DNA of 64,000 nucleotides from Pyrocephalus nanus (lineage: Eukaryota > Chordata > Aves > Passeriformes > Tyrannidae). The notes under the pieces are model-generated. The model saw only the letters and a list, made by a program, of their open reading frames with translations. It was not told the origin of the DNA and did not search any database. The stretch covers positions 5,609,501 through 5,673,500 of the forward strand of contig CM076277.1 in the NCBI GenBank assembly GCA_038380795.1, written 5' to 3'. Within the stretch, counting starts at the first letter, position 1. Each line of letters begins with the position of its first letter. The position numbers and the translations under genes were made by a program. Positions 12,101 through 24,700 of the stretch are shown here, one piece after another.

Positions 12101-15100
12101 AAAGCTTCATTTATAAAAAATTGTGATCTGGTCAGAGTGATTGCTCTAAAATTTCAACTATGGTTTTTTTTTCATTGTGCCTACAAGCTGCTACTTCCAG
12201 TTTCAAGATTATTTTTCATATTTTATAGATGGACAGATATTACTTGGAGCTGGACTGAATGCTCACTGTGAAGAGGGATGAGCTAAGTAAGGCTCACTAA
12301 GTCAGCCTAAGTCAGCTCCCATGCCTACCCATGGTTTGGTGAGAGCAAAGAAAGATTTTAAAGGTCACAGAAACAGCTTGTGTCCTTTCCCCTGCCCTCC
12401 TGAGGACTGGTCCCACAGAGATCAGGCCCAGCAGCTGGGGTGGCTGTGAGGAAGCACAGGGCTGTCATCCATCCTGCACCTTGAATGGAGAGAGGACTGT
12501 GGGGGTGAATGCTGCTCACTGACATAACTTAGCAGCCTTTGATCATTTCCAGTGTTTTCTAGCTTCTCCCATTGGAAGCTGTACTTACTTCCAGAGGACC
12601 TCCAGCTGCAGCTTGATGGTGCCCAGCTCAGTGATGTCCACAATGATTGCCTGAGGCTTGGTTGTAAAGAAGTTTATGCTGTCACATGTCACGACACCAA
12701 CTAGAATGGTGGCCAGTCCTCGCAGCTCTGTCACCTGCAGAGACAGACAAACATATCCAGTCTCATCCTACCAGACAACCCTCAGTCACCTGCACGGGAA
12801 GGAGAACACCCCAGGCTCAGATCTGCTCTGAGACTCAACAAACCAACCCCTGATACTCAGTCCTGGGCTCGCAACCAGCTGTGAGCTGATGTCCCCCCAG
12901 GGAACACCTCCCAGGGGGCTGGCACAGGGGACAGACAGAGCTGGACAGCACTTCAGACAAGAGAACTTGGTGGACTATGATTTTAAGAAAAATTAGTCTG
13001 TAATTCTTGCTCTGGTACTGGAACTATTTCAGTACTGGACTACTTCAACTCTCAGTTGCCTAAAGGATCTGGAGGCACAACTGTCTGCAGCCACTGTGAC
13101 CTTTGTGACTGTCCTGAGCTCAGCAGGATCAAAATCAAAATTTGGGTCATTCTTTCCTCCAGCTCTGCAGGTGGCTCCAGGTTTGTCATCAATGCAGTCA
13201 CAGGCCTGTGTTTTTTCCAGGCTGGCACTTGGCTTCTTCAGCTACTTTTAAAAAAGCCAAACCTAAATAGAGTATTTGCTATAAAAACATACTTTCAGCT
13301 GAAGATCACATTGCTCTAGAAGTGCATGAAGCATCAGACTCAGCAAAGAACTTTAGCACAAGTGCCTGAAGTCCACTTTGGAATTAGTTGCATGCCTGCA
13401 TCTCTTTTAAGAGCTCAAGTCGTGCTGCTGGGCTCCTCTTGGAACACTCTTTGGCACTCATCAATTTTCTTCTCTGTTTTTTTAAACCTGCTATGTGTTT
13501 GCACTGGGCAAAGATCATTAAGCACAAAGTGGAAAGAGCAGGAGGATGTGGAGGACATTCATCTGTAGACTTTCATAAGCTGACAAAAAGAGTAAAACTG
13601 TCATTGTCACACAGAGTAATACAGGTTTTAACAGCCGTTATGGGAAAACAGGGATCTGAATTAGCTTCTCACCTGATCTTCATTGTGCAGTGACAGTAAA
13701 AAAGCACATTATAAGCACATTTCCAAAGGCAGTGCTGGCAAGATGCCAAAGAGTGTCTCCTGTGTAACCCAGTTCTTGCTGCCAGATAGGAGGAGAACAC
13801 TGCAATAGCTGCTTTAACACAGCTGCCAAAGCCCCAAACCCTGCACTGGCACAGTTTCCCAGTAGGACAGGATCCAGCACAGCCTTCAGTGGCAGCTCCG
13901 TTCAGGCTGACAGGAGTCATGCTGCACAGTCCAGCCCACTAGACATGCCAGACTACAGTGGAAATGCTGCTTAAGGATTAATTCCACCTGCAAGGGAGGT
14001 GTCAGAACCAATGCAGGGGCAGCTGCATGTGGGGCTGTGAACACTGCAGGCTTCCCCCAGTGTCACCTACGGCTCAAAGGCCACTGCACCAGTCCCTTAC
14101 TGTTAAAGATGTGACCTGTTCCAAGGCACTTCTAAAAGTGTCAGAACTTTAAACCCAGATTTAAAGCACAGCCAGTTTGCAGCAGCACATAAACGCCATT
14201 GGTTCTTCACAGACATGGAGCATCTCTGCAGTAAAACACAACAAAAGCAGCTGCACCCCACCAGATAAAGGGATGTTTAACCCCACATTCCAAACACACA
14301 CAGATGCAATGGTTTCTATGTTTTCTATGTTTTCTATGCATTAACTTCTCTCTTTCAGTAGAGCACAGAACTCTTGGTACTACAAACACATCTGGGTCTC
14401 CACATCTAGACTTCATCCTAGAAAATCCCAGATATTGGTCTAGGACATTTAAAAAAAAAACCCAACCAAACAAAAAACCCAAAACACAACCACATCTACC
14501 AGACTCCAGAATATGGGAAAGCAGATGCACTAATACTGTTACAAGGGCCAGGAGCAAAGGAAAACCAGAACTAGATGTCCCTTCACTAGACAGAACACGG
14601 ATTAACTGCCATTTTTACACAGCTAGAAAAAGCAAAAATATTTAAGAACTTTGAGAAACACTTGGTAGCTTAAGAGGTAAGAGGCAAGTAGCAGAAGATG
14701 TGTCGACCCACTGATTCCAATCCAACCATTATACACCACACCTTGATTTCAAACTTCTCGTGGAGGTTGGGTATAAAAATCTTCTCCTCCTCATCCCATG
14801 TCTGGCTGTCATCGGTCTCGATCTTGCCTTTCAACCTCCATTTCTGGCGCCCCAGTCGCACAAACACCTGGAAACCACAGAGAGCAAAGGATGTCGGGTC
14901 AACATATCCCATAACGTTCCCTGCAGTCCCTAGGCCTCTCACTGTTCCAGTCTGGCAGGAGTGAAGCCATCCCCTTGATCACCATGCACTTGGGAACTTG
15001 GATAAAGCTGGAAGATTGGAGACAGGAATTCAGGATGCAGGTTTTAACACCTGCAGCAGTGCCAAATGCCACGTCCCAGCCATTCTAGGAGAGCTGCAGA

Positions 15101-18100
15101 ACTACACTGCATTCCAGCTGGGGGGTGCTGGAATATAAGGCACACTGGAATTCATTGGGAACTGTCAGAGGTAGGAGAGCACCCAGTAAGACACTAAGGT
15201 GCATTCAAATGGTGCCAAGGGCAGTCTTCCTAGAAACAGGCAGCCACTGCTACAGGATTCCAGGGTAACTCTGAAGACAAAGCCCTGACAGGTTGGGTTC
15301 CACAGACAATCATTGCCATCTTTTAAACCCTCCCATAACACCCAAATCACACCTTTCCCTCCCCAGCCTCCGAGGGCACAGTAACTCCTGAATGTGCCAA
15401 AGCACTGTTCCCATTACAACAGTGAGTGTTTTTATCACAATCCGGTCCCTGCTCTCCTCCTCCATGTTCCACCCTTGCTCTCCTGTTCCTCTGTTGCAAA
15501 CTCACACCAGGAAAATAAAGGACAATTAATGGCTTTATACTGCACCTCATACTGGTCCCCCGGGCAGAGACGTGCAAAGCCCACCAGCCCTGAAAAGAGA
15601 AGGAAAACTCCTAATACTTGTATTGTTTTACAAACATCCCCCAAAAGCCTCAGATTGCAATAAATCAAGTGGCTCTCTGGCCAACACCCCCCTCTCCTCA
15701 GCTCTGTGCAGAAGCTACGCCATGAGCCCAAGACATTCTTGAAAGGACAAAATTTACTTGAGCTGAGGAAAGAAAGTTTGTCAGCTTTTGTATTCAGATA
15801 GAAAGTAGCATTGCAGAACTGTTTTACAGCACGGAAGCAAACAGGAGTTTGCCAGAACTCTGTTCAGGGTGACATCCAGCAAGCCAGTGGCAGCAACTGG
15901 CATTGAATAGCTGGACTCTCAGTGGATCAGATTGCTACCTAGATCACTAAATCACTTGATGAGTCTTGAAGGAAAGAGAAAAGGAACCTACCTTTCATCT
16001 TCACGTGGAACTCTCCCAAGTGGACCTCCAAGGCCCCCTCTATGAAGCACATGTCCTACAAGAAAGGCTGCACAGTCATCACGGCTGCAAAGCAGTGCAG
16101 AGTAGCACCTTCCCACATGGGCCGTTTCCTTTAGAGGCCTCTCCTTCAGAGGCCATTTTCTTTGGCCCTTTTGTTATTTTAAAGGACACCAAACATTATC
16201 ACAAGTAGAGGCAGATACAGAGTCCATTCACACTACTTTTTAAGACAGACAATCTTCCATAGAAGAGTGGAACTGCTTGAGCTGACCATTCTCAGTTACA
16301 TTCCATTCCTTGTTTGGGGAAAATAGCAAAGCTTATTCCTCCTCCAGTTCTCATCCCATGCTTCCAGTGGAGGTCATAATGGACCCCAGTATTAAAGATT
16401 TTTCATGTTATGTATTTTATACACATAATAAGTTTTTAACCCACACCATTAACAACAACAACAAAAAAAAAAGCCAGTAGCAAGTCCTAGTACATTTTGT
16501 GCTAAGGAAGTCAGGTCTTCATTACTTATGTGTAATTTCCTACCTCTGTGCACTCTTGGAAGTTCTTGTAAAGCTCCACTAGACTCTCTCTGGAGGCTTT
16601 GGTGGAAGGGGACAGGGAAAAGGCATGTTTCATGTTAGTGGCCCCATCTCGCAGCCTGCACTGGATACAATAAGCTTCATAGAGTTCTTCTACCTTTAGG
16701 ATTTGGAAGATGGGGAAAGAGGGAACCAAAATTACCTTGGCATAATTTTAAGAAGTTTTGGAAATGAACATCAGCATCTTTCCTGGCAAAAAAAAACAAA
16801 GCAAACCAAACAAAACCAACCAAATCCCTCTGTCAGAGCATTGCAGGATGCTGCAACTCCTGCATTTTACAGAGTGCTACAGTTTGCAGAGCAGGAAACC
16901 ATTCCTTCAGTACAGACTAAGCCCCCTCCACCATTAGCTATGCCAGAAGAGAGGTTCCAGTCCTTTAAAAGCAACTGGCAGACAGCAGACAAACTCCACA
17001 GAACTGCCCCTTTGGCCCCTCGTGGGAAGGGGAGGGGAGAACATGTCAGTGTTCCCAGAGCAGCATTTTCTGAATAAACTGGCAGAGTGTGCAAACTGGT
17101 TTCACAGGAAAGCTCAGGTTGGGTCGCGCCCAACATTCAGCTTGAATAGAACCATTCAGGAAAATAAATAAATAAAAACCCCCTCCTTCAGCACAAAGAG
17201 TGGCTACAGCTTTCAGAGAGTCCCCAGCATCATTCCCCTTCCGATGAACTGTAATCAAAGTGGTTTCCATTTTGCTAGGTCACTTACAAAGCAGTGTGAG
17301 CCTGACAGGTACAAAGGTAGGAACCCCCTTTACCTTGCTAATGTGAAACTCCAGTTTTCTGATGTATCTCTCCACAGAGCGGATTTGCTTTTGAAGAGGG
17401 GAGAGAGAGAGAGAAGGGGACTTGAGAAATTATTTCCTAAACATGCCTGTAAGTTACACAGCAGACACATCACCCATTTCTCTCTATTTGCAGCATTTCC
17501 TCTCATCCCCTGTAGCCTCACCTTGTCCAGGTCGTAGTAGAAAGCCTGAAAGAGAAATGGCACAGGCTGAAGAGGAGAGCACGTGTATTTGTACCTGTTA
17601 ATGATGCTTTCATATGTACTGCAAGATTCACTATCTTAAAGGACACTAAACTGAGATCATAAACATTGACCACTGAGCAGACACAAGGAGACACTATCCC
17701 AGTAAAGAAACAGGATCTGAAAAACACTGCTGGATGTTGAAAATGAGCAATCTCCAGTTAAATTCTCACATGTGGGGCTACCTTCCTTGGGAAATTGCTG
17801 ACTGTGATGCCTTGCTGGATCCCACCTCAGCATTTTAACTGGAAAACTCCTGGGAGTTCCAGGTGGGAGAGAACATCTACTTTTGTGACTTTTTTAAAAT
17901 ATTTAACATTTTAAAAATCTTACCAATCTGGAGTTCCTTTTTGTATCTTTGTGTCGACCAGAGAGATAATCTAATTCAGCCTGATGTGCTTCCAAGTATT
18001 CACTGGAGAGAAAGAAAGAAAACCCACTGTTAGATTCCTCTGGTACATTCATTAGAAATTCTTTGGGGAGGTGTTTTCAGCAGAATGTTACAAAGCAACT

Positions 18101-21100
18101 TCCTTCTCCAGAAGACTTCCCTTGTTTTGCTCTCTTGAGATGTGAATGGCTGCAGGGATGTGGGCCAAGAGATGAGAAAGGCTGGTTTCCACAGACAAGT
18201 GCTTGTTCTAAATGCCAAGCTGACCCTAGAGGAGCATCTCTACCCCACAGGTACCAGAAGATGGTTACTGTCACCCAAAATTTAAAGATGCTTTACATTA
18301 GGAATCCTCCTGACTCCTCTTCCCTCTGACAACGTGTGGAATGCTGCAGTGCAATGCAAGGCCAGTGTTGCTGCATGAGTGTACACAGCACATACACACT
18401 GCACTCAAACCTCCACAGTTCTTGTTTCCCTTCATTTAAAATAAATCACTCCAATGAAAGACGGGCTTTATTCTAGAACTTGAGGCAAAACCAAACAAGA
18501 CAGTAGAGCTGGTAGTACTACTAAAGGCAAGAGGAAAGGAGGGATTAGGAGAATAGCAAGTTCCAACACATAAACCAACTCACAGATCTTTTCAGAGTTC
18601 TCTGATTGTTCCTACCTGAACCTTTCCTGTCAGCTCATTTGTTGAGAAAGTCTCTTCTACAGTTACTGAGGAGAAAGAACCAACCCCATCTTACAAAGAA
18701 TTGCAATATGGAACAAACCCTACAATCCCAAGCTCACAGAAGTGCTGCCCAGGTAAGAAGGGCAGATGCCACCAGTGTTGTGGCAAACAGAGCTCAATAC
18801 CACACTGAGACAATTTCTTAATGCAACCATAACTTTTTCCAGAACAAGAACTATTTTGCAAGGTGTGAAGCACTTGGTGCCAGTTGGCTTCTATAGACTT
18901 GCACACATGGGTTGTGCCTTAGGAGTTTCCACAGGGCCTTAAACCTTTTCTGCTGAGACCATCTTCTTCCAACTTTGCTTTTAATACAGAGCAGACTTAG
19001 GTAACTTTTTCCTCTTACGTTTAAGAGGGAGCAAGAGTCACCCAGCAAAGGCTGCATTATTAGACACAGGCTCTGAGCAGTCAAAATAACCATTTTGGAC
19101 AGCTGCACTTCTTCACATTTGCTTCGATGCATTTCGTTTTCTTACTGTTTCAAAACCAGTTCCCCCCAGACACCCCATGTCTCCAGCATTCAGCTGTCTG
19201 CCCTTGGCACTTGCCCATCGACAGCTCAGTGCAGAAGCAGCCAAGGCTGGTGGCACAAAAGTGTTCACTTACCTTTCAGAAAAGCTTCCTCACTTTTAGA
19301 TTTAAGCCTGTTGGAATTACCAGCCTGATGGAATGGCACCCAGATGGTTAACAGAATAAAGAGTTATTTTTTTCTAGCTATAAAGAAACAGGCACGTAAA
19401 ACATGTTCTGCACTAAAAATCCAAGTCACTCCAGCACCAAGTGGACTTTGTCTGCATCTACTTAAAATTTGGACTTTGCATTGCTATTTGATACAGTTGT
19501 TTTCTGTAGGTTACTTCAGTCAATTAGTTGCTACTCAGTTTTGGCAAGAGGCTGATCCTACGGTATTCACTGCAAAACTGGGAACAAATTCTGATCTACT
19601 TTATGGTTTCTCCTCCCTAAGCTCTGATAAATTCTAAACTCTGCAAAAACATTTGGTTTCATAGTTTCTTTTAAATCTAAATCCTCTAATAAGACGTTGG
19701 TGGATATTTTTAGGGCTAAGACTTCATAGTCTTTTATTGGACTAAAAATGTGACACATCTGACTTTACAATGTATTATTACAGTGCATTTTATGCTCTTT
19801 GCTTAAGAAAACAAACTGTGACCAAAATTAATACAGTAGCAAAATTTTGAGGACAGCAGCAACACACGTGAAGGAACTGTCAGTAGGATGCCAGCAGAAA
19901 GAGCTACAGGGTTTACACATCCAAGGAAAGGTATTTTATCTTCTGACAGGAGCTGCAGGGTGTGATTGAAGCTCTGTGGTAGCAGATGGACCTGTCAACA
20001 TCAGCTGTAATGCTTTAAGATGTGCATTTTTGTATTACAAGACCCGGGGACTCTGTTGAAGGCAGAGCAGTGTCAGTCACCCAGGGAGGCTCAGCCCTTC
20101 TGGGCTGTCTCTGCTCACCCACAGCCTCTTGGCCCATTCAGCACTGAATAATATCAGCATTCTCTGAGGTAACTGCCACCCTCCCCAAAGCCATAGGACC
20201 CTGAATTCAGGCTCCCAGCCCACTCTTTGCACTCCATTGTCTGCTGCAAACACCCCACAGCAGACAGACAGAGCCAGTGGGCACACCTGGTCTCATGCCT
20301 TTTCACTCCAGTCTGCCCTGATGCAGCAGTGGCTGTGCAGTCCACCCTGATAAAGACTCTGAAATAATGCCAAATTTACAGCAAAGGAATGTTATTTACA
20401 GTTCCATAAGGAAATAAGGAGATGGAGCTGTACTACAGCTCTGCTTCCTCACCCTGAATCAGCTGAAATTTTCAGGTGTACCTGCTTAGACTTCCCTTGC
20501 AAGACACCCAAAGATGATTCTTGAACTCCAGACTACAATTCCATTAAAAGAGGGTGAAAAAAAGACAAAAAGCCTCCACCCCTCCTAGAATAGCTAATTC
20601 TGCAAGTGCTCCCTAATTAGCATAGGGACAATAGAAATGGTTGATGAACCAGCCTCCCCACTGTGTCCTTGCAGGGCACACCCTCACTTGCATTCGATTT
20701 TAATTCAGCTTTTTGAGTCAAAGCAACACTTGCCTTTCCAGAAACTTTCTGCCAGTCACCACCCAGGCCTGGCTGTCCCATTCCTGCCCTGCCACCCTGC
20801 ATGCTGGGAAAGCCTCCCTTCCTCACAGGAGCTCAGCTGCTTCCAGAGATGGACAATCTCCCCTCTGAGTTCTATCTGTCCCTGAGTTTTTTGAGTGGTG
20901 TAATAAACTGGGAAAAAGGAAAACATCAGAGCATTTTGCTTGCAAGCAGACTGAGAGTGAATGAAACTTGTTTTACAAGGTCCCCAGTCAGTGCCTGGGG
21001 AAGTCACCACACATGTTTAGAGATGCCAGATGGAGACAGAGCACAGTGACACACAGAATTAAGCAGCATAACGAGGTGAGGCAAATTGCAATATTTAAAA

Positions 21101-21748
21101 AGTCCTTACTTAAGTCCTTTCTTCAAAGCTTCAAAAATTTTCTTCACCTGCAGTGGCTTTGGATCCCAGATCAGTGCCCCCTTCTGCAGGGAGTTATAAG
21201 TCTTAGGGGGTTTCAGAGACATCCTTGATCTCACTGAGCTTCTGCTGAGAGACTTGCTGTAGAAAGAGAGAAGAAATACAGGGAAGATGCAAATCCCATC
21301 ACCTGGGAGAAGGGAGATGCCCAACCCACAAAGCTTCCAGGCTGCAAGTTGTATGTCCAACTCCACAGACATTTACTCAAAGAACAAAGCTCCTGGACAC
21401 ACCAGGAATACTTTCAGAGGTAACATCAGAAACTTCACACTGCTGGCAACTGCTCAAGGTCTGACTGATCGAGCTCACATAAAAACCTTTAGCAATAGCC
21501 ATTCCTCTGCCTGCACTCCATCCATTTAAACATGGCTCAGAGCCCCACCACAGTTTTGAAAAGCAAACTACCCAGCCCAGATTGCATACAAGATAGAATC
21601 ATCAAGGTGTTTTTTCAGCATCTAACACCTCACTTAATTACTTTTTAAAGCAGCTACAAAACCAAAATGAAATATTGTTTCCAACAGAAGTCCCACACAG
21701 AGGATATTTTGTGCCAAGCTCCAGAGTTAGAACACTCTGAGCTATTAC

Positions 21749-21779
<31 letters not shown>

Positions 21780-24700
21780 ACATCATTCAAACCAGAAAAG
21801 GAGCTCTCTGCAGATGATTCCTGCCTGGTTTACCTCTATCTAAATGCTTCTCTAAGTCTTGGCTAGTTTTATATAGTTTTGTTAATAATCCCTGTAAATT
21901 AAGCTTTCCCAATCCACCAAAGCAAGCCAAGCCAACTGGTGGCTCTCAGAGGAACTTTCTACCTTCTCTCCAATCTCTATCCTAAATTCAGCTCACTTGG
22001 AAAAATTACCAACTTCAACAGGCTTACCACTTCAGCACTGGCTTGACTTAAGTTCCAGGCATGTGACTGTAGGCCTAAGGAGATTATTGAGCTTGGTGAT
22101 TAAAGCCCAGACCCAACACACCTGAGAGCTGTCCCTACTCCTATTCCAGAAACTCTTGAGTAACTACTTTAATTATCCTCATCCTAAATTTCCACTTGCC
22201 TCCATTTTTTAGCATATGTTCTGCAAAAAATCTGTTAGATTAGGTGTTGCCAAACTTTACTGGATATTTGAATTCCTCACTACAATGATTATCTTAGTTT
22301 TTTATGATGGCTTCATGTAAAGTGTTAATTAAGCAAACCATTTGGAGCTCAGGTTACCTATAACAAGGAACCCAACTCTTAAATTAGAAACTTGCACTAA
22401 TATTGCTTTTCTTTATTAAGATAATGAATCTTTGAGAGGGTTTCAGCAGGAAGGGATAGTCTAGCCAACAACAGCAGTTGAAAGAGTCTCCTAGAAGGCT
22501 CATCACTTAAAATCCTTTCATGCTAAGAAGAAATAGCATCTCATTCCATAAGTTAGAGTACTCTAATTAGGAAGATACTATATAGGACAGATACCTAATA
22601 CTGTATACAGATACAAAATACATAATCCTGTATTTTGAAATTAAACAGACCAAATTATTCCAGGGTTTTGTTTCATTTTGGAAAGTAAAGGACTTTGAAA
22701 TTTGACTTCAGATTTTTGGACTGCAGATCCTAAATTCAGGAAATCACTTCCCTTCAGCTGGAAGTACAACATCTAAGTCCTGCATCCAGACAGGCTGGGA
22801 TTCCAAACTTCTCCTCAGCGTCTCCCACTGAGTGCTGTAGCCCACACGAGCACTGATGTAAGAATCCCATTTTCACACATTTCATACCGAAGTTCAGTGG
22901 CTGACGTGGGCCTGGAGGGCCCAGTAGCTAAAAGCTGGATGCTGTGTTGCTGCTTTCCCTTGTGAACTTCATAATTTCAATATCAGATTTCCCACTTTAT
23001 GGATAACAGTAATAATATTTACTTCCTGTGGAGCCCATTGTGGAGAAATACCGAGTCGTGTGTCTGCCTGAGAGGCTCAAAAGGAAGTTGCTGAAGGAAA
23101 GCAAAAGTATATTTAGCATCTGCTTCAGAATGTCCATGTGGGCCTGATTTGTGTGTCATCCTTTGGACAGACCTTGCACAGGGCCCCTGCAGGCTCCTGC
23201 TGTGTTTTGCAACAGTGCCTGAGGGACAGATAAGTTAGGAAAGGGTGATTAAAAAATGCTGGGGAAAGCTCTCATGTTCACTGGGCTGTGACTGAGTGTC
23301 TAAGTACACAAATCTTCCTTATTGCAGTGGTTCCTGAGCAAAACTGTCTGTCTAAACACTTTCATAATGAAAAGCAACATCTTAAAAATGCATAAAGAGA
23401 GGCATTTGGTTAGAAAACCTTTGCAGCAAGAGGTAACAGGATAACCTGAAGGGACAGATGAACTCCTCTGTCTGGAGCACTCATACCCCTGCTGCAGACA
23501 CAGCTGTTCAACACTGCTCCTGGTAGAGCCTTTCCCTGCTAGAACTCCCACTCTGCACCTAAAATCAAGTCTGCTTATATCATTTGACAGAGTTTTTCTC
23601 CAGATCTTAGTGATTGGTGTGGCTTTAGATGTCTGATCTTTGCTCGGGGTAATATTAATTTTCAGTTTCCACAACAAATCAGTTTATTCAAATTGAAGAG
23701 TTCTTGATGGTGTCACAATCATGTTGAGATTTCATTTTTTGCTCCTGCTTTGTGTTTAACTAAAAGTTTGATCCAGTCATTTGGTTCTTTGGTAAGATGT
23801 TTCATTACATGAGTCAGGTATTTTCCTGATACACAACATTATTTTTTTAAGTACAATATTCCTAGGGGCATATTTCCCACCACTTCTGTTTGATACTGCT
23901 AAATGATTCCCTTTGGTATTATTTTAGCATGCACTGGCAGTCACATTAATTTTACATTTATGTATCATATCTGCTAAAAGCACTCAACAGGCTTTACAGG
24001 ATTGCTAAATTCAGAAAAAGCACTTCTAGTGGAAAAGCTGCAGTTACCTACACAGAGCAATGCTGCCCAACAGCCTGTGAAAAGCCAAATGAGAAGATCA
24101 GTGCAGGATGGTTTAGCAATTACAGAGCCCAGCTGAAGGCTGGATTATGGATTGTTACTGAGAGCTGTGAGTTTGCAGTGGCCTCCTGGCCTGTTTGATT
24201 CCTCCCTTCCTCTCTCTCCCTTGTGGCACTGCCAGGACACAGCTCTTCCTCTCATGAAATGCTGCTCTGCTTCAGTAACTCTGCAGGATCTGAGCTGGCT
24301 CCAGTGACAGATATTGCCAGGATTCACCATTAGCATCCCCATCTGTTTAAAGGTCTAGAAGGCTTTTGATTGCCATAACTACTGGGAAGGCTTTAGTCAT
24401 CAGTCACTATTTGGCTGCTAGCAGGAAGGGTTGCAGCCCTTCATTTTTCCAGCAGAAATGCACACTATTGACAGTCTGATCCATCCTCTCTGTAATCCAA
24501 CCATCCCTGCAGCGCAGTGTGCAAGGCAGGGACACAGTCTGGGCTAAAGTACAGCTGTTTCATCAGCGAACCATGGCAGCACTCAGTAGTTTTAAGGTGA
24601 AAATTAAGGAATGACACCTACTCAGAGCTGCCTTAGGTTAAAAACTCCACTCCCAGCCTGCTGCCCAGAGGATCAGGTGCTTTGCTGTGGATGTTACTTA

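Larger units (their letters stand above)
14868..17333 (-). other. RIPOR3: RIPOR3 introns 5-8 (between exons 5 and 9)
   Basis: The spaces between exons 5, 6, 7, 8 and 9 (650, 488, 402 and 678 bp) show only splice sites and unique-looking sequence. Introns 3 and 4 beside the microexon, just to the right, are 378 and 134 bp, and a GA-rich stretch lies at about 17396-17416. Confidence 0.8.
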
